Shown here: positions 57,504 through 64,000 of the stretch, one piece after another
Layout: every line of letters starts with the position of its first letter
How positions within the stretch are numbered: position 1 is the stretch's first letter
Assembly (NCBI GenBank): GCA_024695145.1
Contig: JAILIS010000047.1
Location: 80,759 to 144,758, forward strand
Source of the DNA: Lachnospiraceae bacterium
GTDB taxonomy: Bacteria > Bacillota > Clostridia > Lachnospirales > Lachnospiraceae
DNA: 64,000 nucleotides
Direction of reading: 5' to 3'
Made by a program: the position numbers and the translations under genes
The notes under the pieces: model-generated
Databases searched by the model: none
What the model was told of the DNA's origin: nothing
Seen by the model: the letters and a program-made list of their open reading frames with translations, nothing else

Positions 57504-57528
57504 TATTTACGGGCTTTGGTAGTATAAT
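57500..57528 (+). promoter_or_regulatory. Sigma-A promoter for the flagellin-like gene
   Basis: TTGATA 57500-57505 - 17 bp - TATAAT 57523-57528; overlaps the histidine kinase stop codon. Confidence 0.75.
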
Positions 57529-57581
57529 ATAATCTCCAAAAGGAACGGTTTCCTCTCATTATGAGAAAGGAGGAAGTAGTT

Positions 57582-58346
57582 ATGGCAGATATCAGTGGTG
57601 TTTCATTACAGAGCAGCACATATTCACAGATCGCGAGCGGTAAGAGGATCAATTCCGCGGCCGATGATCCGTCGGGACTTACCATTGCCCAGAAGATGAA
57701 CAGCCAGGAAAACGGTCTTTCTGTCGGAGCCGAGAACGCGAAGGACGGAGTCAGTCTTCTTAATATAGCCGACGGTGCTCTTGCTCAGATCGGAGACAGC
57801 CTTCAGAGGATATACGAGCTCGGCGTCAAGGCAAGCAGCGGGCTGAATACCGGTGAAGAGCTCGGAGCGATCCAGAGCGAAGTCGATCAGCTTCTTTCGG
57901 ATATCGAAGGCATTGCAAGGGGTACGGAATTCAATACGATGAAGATCCTTGACGGCAGCATGGCGGATATCAATCTGGCTACCAATCCGGACGGCACGGG
58001 CCAGAAGATACAGATGGTCAGCTCAACGCTTGAGGATCTCGGTATTGCCGGTTTTGACGTAACAAAGGAATTTGACCTTGGTACGATCACGGACGCTATC
58101 TCCAAAGTATCAGAATCAAGGAGCAATATGGGAGCTCAGACAAATGCTCTCGAATCTGCGATCAGATACAATGATTATGCGGCAGAAAATACCCTCTCAT
58201 CGAGATCGAGACTCGAAGATCTCGACATTGCAAAGGCTATTTCCGAGCAGAAGAAGCAGGAGACACTCAACGAGTATCAGATAATGATGCAGAAGAAGCG
58301 TGAAGAAGAGGAACGCAACCTCGCAATGGGTATTATGCGTTTTTAA
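57582..58346 (+). CDS. Flagellin-like protein with atypical termini
   Basis: IASGKRINSAADDPSGLTIAQKMNSQENGLSVGAENAKDGVSLLNIADGALAQIGDSLQRIYELGVKA; SRSRLEDLDIAKAISEQKKQETL; ATG 57582 preceded by AAAGGAGG (ORF extends to 57561). Confidence 0.88.
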   Translation: MADISGVSLQSSTYSQIASGKRINSAADDPSGLTIAQKMNSQENGLSVGAENAKDGVSLLNIADGALAQIGDSLQRIYELGVKASSGLNTGEELGAIQSEVDQLLSDIEGIARGTEFNTMKILDGSMADINLATNPDGTGQKIQMVSSTLEDLGIAGFDVTKEFDLGTITDAISKVSESRSNMGAQTNALESAIRYNDYAAENTLSSRSRLEDLDIAKAISEQKKQETLNEYQIMMQKKREEEERNLAMGIMRF

Positions 58347-58351
58347 TACTC

Positions 58352-58381
58352 TTGACACGCGGTATATATTTGTGATAAGTT
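58352..58381 (+). promoter_or_regulatory. Possible promoter for tRNA-Trp
   Basis: TTGACA 58352-58357, 18-bp spacer, TAAGTT 58376-58381. Confidence 0.4.
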
Positions 58382-58429
58382 TATGGACGCTCGGTCTTAT
58401 GTTCGAAGCAATTGGAACGGGCTTCATAC

Positions 58430-58500
58430 AGGGGATTGGTCAAATGGTATGATAGGGGTCTCCAAAACCTTTGGTGGGAGTTCGATTCTCTCATCCCCTG
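58430..58500 (+). tRNA. tRNA-Trp (anticodon CCA)
   Basis: Cloverleaf folds by eye: acceptor AGGGGAT/ATCCCCT, anticodon stem GGGGT/ACCTT with loop CTCCAAA, T-arm GGGAG-TTCGATT-CTCTC; CCA end not encoded. Confidence 0.93.
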
Positions 58501-58508
58501 TTACTTGG

Positions 58509-58540
58509 GTCCTGAAACCCGAAAGGGTTTTAGGACTTTT
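58509..58540 (+). terminator. Rho-independent terminator after tRNA-Trp
   Basis: GTCCTGAAACCC-GAAA-GGGTTTTAGGAC then TTTT; 12-bp stem with one G-U and a GAAA tetraloop. Confidence 0.88.
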
Positions 58541-58590
58541 GTTATAATAGTGATAACGTAACGTAACAGTCATCCGCAGAGACGTTTTCC

Positions 58591-60363
58591 ATGAAAGATC
58601 TCAATACCATCAGACAGATGTTTTCACATCTGTTTGTCATACTCAATAAAAAGCAGCGTATAAAGATGTTCGGTATGATGATAATCATACTGATCGGGTC
58701 CCTTTTTGAGCTTCTCGGAGTGGCAGTGATGCTACCGTTCATGGAGGCACTTCTGACTCCGGAGGATCTGATGGAGAAAAAATATATACGCTTCTTCATG
58801 GATCTGTTTCATATTTATCAGCCGCACATGGTCCTGATCATGGTCGGCGTCGGTATAGTCCTGATATATCTCGTGAAAAATCTGTACCTTGCCCTGTCAT
58901 CGCTTCTGCAGATACGATACAGCTGGAATACGAGGCGGGAACTTGCGGTCCTTATGCTGCGCTCTTTTATGAACCGTCCGTATTCGTTTTTTGTCGATAA
59001 CGGAAGCGGCGTTATCATGAGAGGCGTGACAAATGACACGGAAGGGGTATATCTTGTACTGTCAAATCTCTTCAAGTTCGCGTCAGAGGGCTTTGTTATA
59101 GCTTCCGTTGCCATATACCTGTTTCTCGTCGATCCTTTTCTTGCCGGCGGAGTGCTCGGTATAGGGTTCCTTTGTATGCTTGTTATCGTGTTTGGCGTCA
59201 GAAAGATGCTGACAAAGATGGCAAAGCGGTACAGGAGCGGATTTGCGCAGCTGAATAAATGGCTTGTGCAGATAAACACCGGTATCAAGGATATAATGGC
59301 ATATAACCGGCGTGATATATTCCTTTCAAGGTATGACGAGGCATATGAAAAAACCAATTCAGCCATAACGAGAAGTGATTTTGCGAGTATCATTCCGGAG
59401 AGGATAATAGAGACGTCGTGTATCAGTGGTATTATCATTCTGGTGCTTCTGAGGATATCAAGCGGTGCAAATGCAGCTGAGTTTGTTCCGAAGATGTCCG
59501 TATTCGCGATGGGTGCGTTCAGACTGCTTCCCTCCATATCGAGGGTTACCGGCTATATCTCCATATTCATCTTTAACCGTGCAAGTGTTGAGGCGGCATA
59601 CGAGAATATAGTACAGGCAAGGACGGATCTTGCGAAGCTTGAAAAGGAGACCGCATCCGAGATCGACGACGGCACGCTGAAGTTTAATGACAGAATAGAG
59701 ATCAGGGATCTGGTATGGAAGTACAGTGAGGGAAAGAGCAATGTGCTTGACGGCTTTGATCTGACCATTCATAAAGGCGAAGCCATCGGAATCATAGGAG
59801 AATCCGGTTCGGGAAAATCAACCTTTGCGGATCTTATGCTCCGGCTCTATAAGCCTTTGAAGGGCACGATCTGCATGGACGGTACGGATATCAATACGAT
59901 ACCTAAAACATGGACTAAGGTGCTTGCTTATGTGCCCCAGACCGTGTTCATGCTTGATGATACCATACGCGGTAACGTCGCATTCGGTGATGAGACCGGT
60001 AATGATGATCTTATATGGGATGCATTAAAGCGCGCATCACTGGCTGATTTTATCAGATCTCTTCCCGAAGGACTCGATACGATAGTCGGAGAGCGCGGCG
60101 TTAAGTTTTCCGGAGGACAGCGGCAGAGACTTGCGATAGCGAGGGCTCTCTACAATGATCCTCAGATACTGATCCTTGATGAGGCTACATCGGCACTTGA
60201 CAATGAGACGGAAGAAGCTGTCATGGAAGCTATAGATTCGCTGTCCGGTTCCGTAACGCTCATCATAATCGCGCACAGGGTCACAACGCTCAAGAACTGC
60301 GATAAGATATATGAAATATCTGCCGGAAAAGCAAAGGAAAGAAACAAGAAAGATGTTCTCTAG
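58591..60363 (+). CDS. ABC transporter with fused TM and ATPase domains, PglK/lipid-linked-oligosaccharide flippase-like
   Basis: N-terminal FGMMIIILIGSLFELLGVAVMLPFMEALL; Walker A GESGSGKSTF; signature FSGGQRQRLAIARAL; LILDEATSALD. Confidence 0.87.
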   Translation: MKDLNTIRQMFSHLFVILNKKQRIKMFGMMIIILIGSLFELLGVAVMLPFMEALLTPEDLMEKKYIRFFMDLFHIYQPHMVLIMVGVGIVLIYLVKNLYLALSSLLQIRYSWNTRRELAVLMLRSFMNRPYSFFVDNGSGVIMRGVTNDTEGVYLVLSNLFKFASEGFVIASVAIYLFLVDPFLAGGVLGIGFLCMLVIVFGVRKMLTKMAKRYRSGFAQLNKWLVQINTGIKDIMAYNRRDIFLSRYDEAYEKTNSAITRSDFASIIPERIIETSCISGIIILVLLRISSGANAAEFVPKMSVFAMGAFRLLPSISRVTGYISIFIFNRASVEAAYENIVQARTDLAKLEKETASEIDDGTLKFNDRIEIRDLVWKYSEGKSNVLDGFDLTIHKGEAIGIIGESGSGKSTFADLMLRLYKPLKGTICMDGTDINTIPKTWTKVLAYVPQTVFMLDDTIRGNVAFGDETGNDDLIWDALKRASLADFIRSLPEGLDTIVGERGVKFSGGQRQRLAIARALYNDPQILILDEATSALDNETEEAVMEAIDSLSGSVTLIIIAHRVTTLKNCDKIYEISAGKAKERNKKDVL

Positions 60364-61165
60364 TACTGCTCCGCCCAAGATCACCATAATAACGGTATGC
60401 AGAAACTGCCGCGACGATATCGCGTCCACGCTGGATTCGGTTCTTGGTCAGGACTATGCCGATCTGGAGTATATAATCGCTGACGGACTGTCAACGGACG
60501 GCACGGTTGATGTGATTAAAGAGCGTGCCGCGCAAGATGAGAGGATACGGTACATATCAGAGGCGGATGACGGCATTTATGACGCCATGAACAAGGCTGC
60601 AAGAATGGCAACGGGCGATTTTCTGCAGTTTATAAATGTGGGGGATCACCTTCATTCGACGGATACGCTTTCCGCGATAGTTTCAGCCATATGCAGTCAT
60701 GATTCCGACATATATTACGGTGATTCGGTGTTCGAGGAAGTTCTGGGCGGCAAAAAGAAGACCGTTGTCAGGAGATATCCCCGGTATTGTTCGTGGGGAC
60801 TGTATTACTGTCTCGGAGACTGTATCAATCATCAGGCTATAATCGCCGCAAGAAAGTGTTTTGGTGACCGGACATTTGATACATCATTCAAGGTCGGTGC
60901 CGACAGGGACTGGATGATACGGATGAAAAAAATGGGAATGCGCTGGCACAGCCTCGGATTTCCGGTCGTAAGGTACCGCATAGATGAGGACAGCTTCTCG
61001 GTAAAATATCAGGATGAGTTCTTCAGGGAAGTGGATGTGCAGACCCGCAGGTATTTTCCGGTTTACGGAATCCTTATCGGCAAAACCCTTGAAAAGATAC
61101 GGTCCGGAAAGCTCAGTTCCAAACTGCTCCATACGATATCAAATGCGACGATATTTAAGCAGTAA
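60353..61165 (+). CDS. Glycosyltransferase family 2
   Basis: KITIITVCRNCRDDIASTLDSVLGQDYADLEYIIADGLSTDGTVDVI...DDGIYDAMNKAA; start ATG 60353 chosen. Confidence 0.9.
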   Translation: MFSSTAPPKITIITVCRNCRDDIASTLDSVLGQDYADLEYIIADGLSTDGTVDVIKERAAQDERIRYISEADDGIYDAMNKAARMATGDFLQFINVGDHLHSTDTLSAIVSAICSHDSDIYYGDSVFEEVLGGKKKTVVRRYPRYCSWGLYYCLGDCINHQAIIAARKCFGDRTFDTSFKVGADRDWMIRMKKMGMRWHSLGFPVVRYRIDEDSFSVKYQDEFFREVDVQTRRYFPVYGILIGKTLEKIRSGKLSSKLLHTISNATIFKQ

Positions 61166-61197
61166 CCATCAGTTATGCCCGCCCGGGAGGAATTCTT

Positions 61198-62157
61198 ATG
61201 TTTAAGCTTACCGTACCGGTCCTGCTGATAACATTTAACAGGCCGGACAGTGCAAAAGCGGTGTTTGATAGAGTCAGGCGTCAGCGTCCGACAAAGCTTT
61301 ATCTTGCGTCCGACGGACCGAGGGATTCGGTGCCGGGAGAGCGCGAGGTCGTGTATTCTCTGCGAGAGGATCTTGAAAAAGCCGTTGACTGGGACTGCGA
61401 AGTCATAAAAATATATTCCGATAAGAACTTGAGCTGCGCAAAGCGCGTGGCTACGGCCATAGATGAGGTTTTTGCCCACGAGAACGAAGCGATCATACTT
61501 GAGGATGACTGTGTCGCTAATGACAGTTTTTTCGAATTCTGCCAGGAGATGCTCGTAAGATACCGGAATGACGAGAGAGTGCTTTCGATATCCGGAAGTA
61601 AGGTAATAGACTATGATCCGGGCCCGGATAAGGATTACTTCTTTTCGAAGGTATTCTGGTGCTGGGGATGGGCCACGTGGAAGCGGGCATGGGAGATATT
61701 CGACTATGATCTGAAGGACTACGAACAGCGCAAAAATGATCCTGTTTTTGACGAGGTCATCTTCGAAAAGGATGCCAACTGGATATTGAAGGAGAACTTT
61801 GACAAGCTCCTGCAGACCGAACCCAGATATGCGTGGGATTACATCTTTTATTTCTACTCCATACTGAACGGCGGCTATCATATTTTTCCGAAGTATAATC
61901 TTGTTACAAACATCGGCTTCGGAGGTGACTGTACCAATACGACTAAGAAACCCAAGTGGTATGTTGAAGAGACGAGGGAGATGACTTTCCCGATAAGGTT
62001 ACAGGATGATATTGAGTGGGAAAGAGAATACGACAGGCAGTCCTTTATCAAGACCAAACAGCAGGGTATCATCGTACATATAAAGCGTTTTCTGGGAATG
62101 GATACCGACGTGTCGGTGTTCTCGAAGGAGTTCTGGCAAAGAAGGAAAGGTAAATAG
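61198..62157 (+). CDS. GT2-like glycosyltransferase
   Basis: VPVLLITFNRPDSAKAVFDRVRRQRPTKLYLASDGPRD...AIILEDDCVANDSFFEFCQEML. Confidence 0.85.
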   Translation: MFKLTVPVLLITFNRPDSAKAVFDRVRRQRPTKLYLASDGPRDSVPGEREVVYSLREDLEKAVDWDCEVIKIYSDKNLSCAKRVATAIDEVFAHENEAIILEDDCVANDSFFEFCQEMLVRYRNDERVLSISGSKVIDYDPGPDKDYFFSKVFWCWGWATWKRAWEIFDYDLKDYEQRKNDPVFDEVIFEKDANWILKENFDKLLQTEPRYAWDYIFYFYSILNGGYHIFPKYNLVTNIGFGGDCTNTTKKPKWYVEETREMTFPIRLQDDIEWEREYDRQSFIKTKQQGIIVHIKRFLGMDTDVSVFSKEFWQRRKGK

Positions 62158-62163
62158 TACGTT

Positions 62164-62883
62164 ATGATCGAGTCAACAGGCAGGTTTATCGCAAGAAAAA
62201 TCAGGGAGGCAGGGTCTGTCGTCTACCGCAGTGTGATTTTTCCGTTTGTCAGGATGCGGATCGAGAGGAAGACCGACAGTATCATCGCAAAAGGCGCATA
62301 TCTTTTTAACGGGACGACGCTTGAGGGACAGGATTATATCAATGAAGGTGCGGCGCTTGGAAACGTCAGGGTCGGACATCATACATATATCAATCCCGGT
62401 TCATCGATCTCGGATGCCCGTATCGGAAACTACAGCTGTATTATGGTAAGGATAGCGTACGGCCGACATCCCGTAAAGGGAGAGAACATATCCATACATC
62501 CCGCATTTTTTTCCTCTGCGGCGCAGTACGGATATACACACGTCGACGAAGATTCGTTTACGGAATTAGAATATGCGGACAAAGAGAACGGTTATAAGAT
62601 CGTGATCGGAAGTGATGTCTGGATCGGTGTCGAGTGCATCGTAGCTGACGGTGTGACCATAGGCGACGGCGCTGTCGTGGGCGCGAGAAGCCTTGTGCTT
62701 ACGGATATCGAGCCATATGCCATATATGCCGGAACACCCGCGAAGAAGATCGGGACAAGATTTGATGAAGAGACTGTAAAAAAGCTTCTCGAGCTGCGCT
62801 GGTGGGATAAGGATGAGGCGTGGATAAAGGAAAATGCACGGCTGTTTAAAAATCCGGGAGAATTCCTTATAACAAATTCATAA
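62164..62883 (+). CDS. Left-handed beta-helix (hexapeptide) acetyltransferase, CatB/XAT-like
   Basis: NVRVGHHTYINPGSSISDARIGNYSCI...IVIGSDVWIGVECIVADGVTIGDGAVVGARSLVLTDIEPYAIYAGTPAKKIGTRF. Confidence 0.92.
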   Translation: MIESTGRFIARKIREAGSVVYRSVIFPFVRMRIERKTDSIIAKGAYLFNGTTLEGQDYINEGAALGNVRVGHHTYINPGSSISDARIGNYSCIMVRIAYGRHPVKGENISIHPAFFSSAAQYGYTHVDEDSFTELEYADKENGYKIVIGSDVWIGVECIVADGVTIGDGAVVGARSLVLTDIEPYAIYAGTPAKKIGTRFDEETVKKLLELRWWDKDEAWIKENARLFKNPGEFLITNS

Positions 62884-62896
62884 AAGATATAAAGAT

Positions 62897-62932
62897 AAAA
62901 GATCCCGGATCGATTCCGACCCGGGATCTTTT
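62897..62932. terminator. Bidirectional terminator between convergent genes
   Basis: AAAAGATCCCGG (62897-62908) / CCGGGATCTTTT (62921-62932), 12-bp perfect stem with A/T flanks. Confidence 0.88.
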
Positions 62933-62949
62933 GTTACATGCTTTGATGA

Positions 62950-63591
62950 TCACTGTACCGTTGAATAACCGAAACCGTTACAGATCGCATCAACGGGAAT
63001 GTTTTTCGAACATAACGGGCAGCTGTCAGGGCTGTAGCTTGCATAATCGGGAAGATCTTTGGTCGAGAACAGTGATCTTATCGGTATGTTCTCGATCTGT
63101 GTGGCAACCGAGAAGATGGCGGATATCCCGACCGGAGTACCGCCGTAAAACCGTATAGAGCCGACAGCGCTTTTAAGAGTGCCGCCGGTAGTTGCCGAAT
63201 CGATGAGGACAAGTACTCTTTTGCCCTTGATCATATGCTGGATGTTTTCGCGGAACATCATCTGCCCTATGATATTGTACTCGGGGCTGGTGATATATAT
63301 GGTCTTATGACGGTTGGCGGAGATCATTCCGGATTTTGTGAGCTTGTTTGCCATATAAGCACCGACAACTTCCGTTCCGTTAAGGCACAGGATCGTATCA
63401 ACGACATCCGAAGCAAGATAAAGATCGGCAAGTTCCTCACCGGTTGCTCTTGCTTCACGCTGCCGCGATTTCATATCGCTCAGATCCATGTAGTAGTTAA
63501 CGTGAGTGTGTGGCGTGATAAAGTGCCCCGGGATATAGCGAAGAACCACATCCTTGTTCTTGGGGTGATCGATCTTTTTGTAATCCTGCAT
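62950..63591 (-). CDS. Phosphoribosyltransferase-like protein (orotate PRTase-related)
   Basis: PRPP-loop-like VLVLIDSATTGGTLKSAVGSIRFYGG; C-terminal CPLCSKNIPVDAICNGFGYS. Confidence 0.75.
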   Translation of the reverse strand: MQDYKKIDHPKNKDVVLRYIPGHFITPHTHVNYYMDLSDMKSRQREARATGEELADLYLASDVVDTILCLNGTEVVGAYMANKLTKSGMISANRHKTIYITSPEYNIIGQMMFRENIQHMIKGKRVLVLIDSATTGGTLKSAVGSIRFYGGTPVGISAIFSVATQIENIPIRSLFSTKDLPDYASYSPDSCPLCSKNIPVDAICNGFGYSTVQ

Positions 63592-63767
63592 CTTATTTCC
63601 TCCCTCGCATCTCTGTATTAAGTGTTACGGATCACACTGTATAACAATATCTTGTGTATTATAGCATTTTTGTATACTGTTTTTCAATCCGGGCGTTCAC
63701 ATATTTTTCACAAATTCTGTTAGTACTCATACTTGAGGATAAAAGTGTGTAATCTGTCTGAGGTTGT

Positions 63768-63808
63768 AAAACCCTGTAATGCTGTAAAATAGGGCATTGC
63801 AGGGTTTT
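63768..63808. terminator. Strong hairpin with A/T flanks; likely bidirectional terminator
   Basis: AAAACCCTGTAATGC (63768-63782) / GCATTGCAGGGTTTT (63794-63808), 15-bp stem with one G-U. Confidence 0.75.
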
Positions 63809-63824
63809 GTTATTCTTGACTGCT

Positions 63825-63870
63825 TCTGTCAGAATCTGTCAAAAAATGAAAATCTGGGGAAAATCTGGGG
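63825..63870. repeat. Short direct repeats: TCTGTCA x2 (10-bp period) then AAAATCTGGGG x2 (11-bp tandem)
   Basis: TCTGTCA at 63825-63831 and 63835-63841; AAAATCTGGGG at 63849-63859 and 63860-63870. Confidence 0.7.
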
Positions 63871-63883
63871 TAAAGAATAATTA

Positions 63884-63912
63884 TTGATACGCGGCCTAAT
63901 ATAGTATATAAT
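63884..63912 (+). promoter_or_regulatory. Sigma-A promoter upstream of the putative antitoxin gene
   Basis: TTGATA 63884-63889 - 17 bp - TATAAT 63907-63912; AAAGGAGG RBS follows. Confidence 0.75.
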
Positions 63913-63936
63913 TTAGTCACACAAAGGAGGTGCGAT

Positions 63937-64000
63937 ATGCATATTGTTCCTATGCGAGATTTGAAGAATACAGTAGAGATTGAACGTAAATGCAAAGAGT
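63937..64000 (+). CDS. Probable Phd/YefM-family antitoxin N-terminus (truncated by window end)
   Basis: MHIVPMRDLKNTVEIERKCKE...; RBS AAAGGAGG; only 21 codons visible. Confidence 0.5.
   Translation, partial: MHIVPMRDLKNTVEIERKCKE

Noticed and set aside
63810-63995. Minus-strand 61-aa ORF reading ...YPRFSPDFHFLTDSD, resembling integrase C-termini
   Set aside because: Too short and overlaps the promoter/antitoxin start; no catalytic recombinase motif visible

Overview
The 64 kb window looks like Lachnospiraceae/Clostridia DNA; this is inferred from codon and protein style and was not searched. Positions 1 to ~34.0 kb form a nearly gapless unidirectional (+) exopolysaccharide/cell-surface glycan cluster. 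It contains two polyprenyl-phosphate sugar-1-P transferases, a Wzx-type flippase, a Wzm/Wzt ABC exporter with a Wzt C-terminal domain, and a large methyltransferase plus kinase-like protein directly after Wzt. It also contains rmlB/A/C (no rmlD seen), many GT2/GT4 enzymes, a phosphohexomutase, a GtrA/GtrB/GT-C-like set, a kinase-HAD-nucleotidyltransferase trio, and a GH25 membrane protein with an unusual K/S/A-rich N-terminal tail. Next come a divergent ClpX-like AAA+ protein, a HydC-HydB-HydA-type [FeFe] hydrogenase operon, and a convergent minus-strand pair (MATE exporter plus single-module A-T-C NRPS-like protein). These are followed by a repeat-containing surface protein, an Fe-S aldo/keto reductase, a CAP-domain lipoprotein, TrkA/TrkH, AspS, a DUF4342-like protein, an OmpR-type two-component system, a flagellin-like protein behind a sigma-A-type promoter, and tRNA-Trp. 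The end holds a second small glycan locus (PglK-like ABC protein, two GTs, hexapeptide acetyltransferase), a phosphoribosyltransferase, and the truncated start of a probable Phd/YefM antitoxin. No CRISPR array, rRNA or complete transposon was seen. All family assignments come from reading motifs in the supplied translations; no database search was run.
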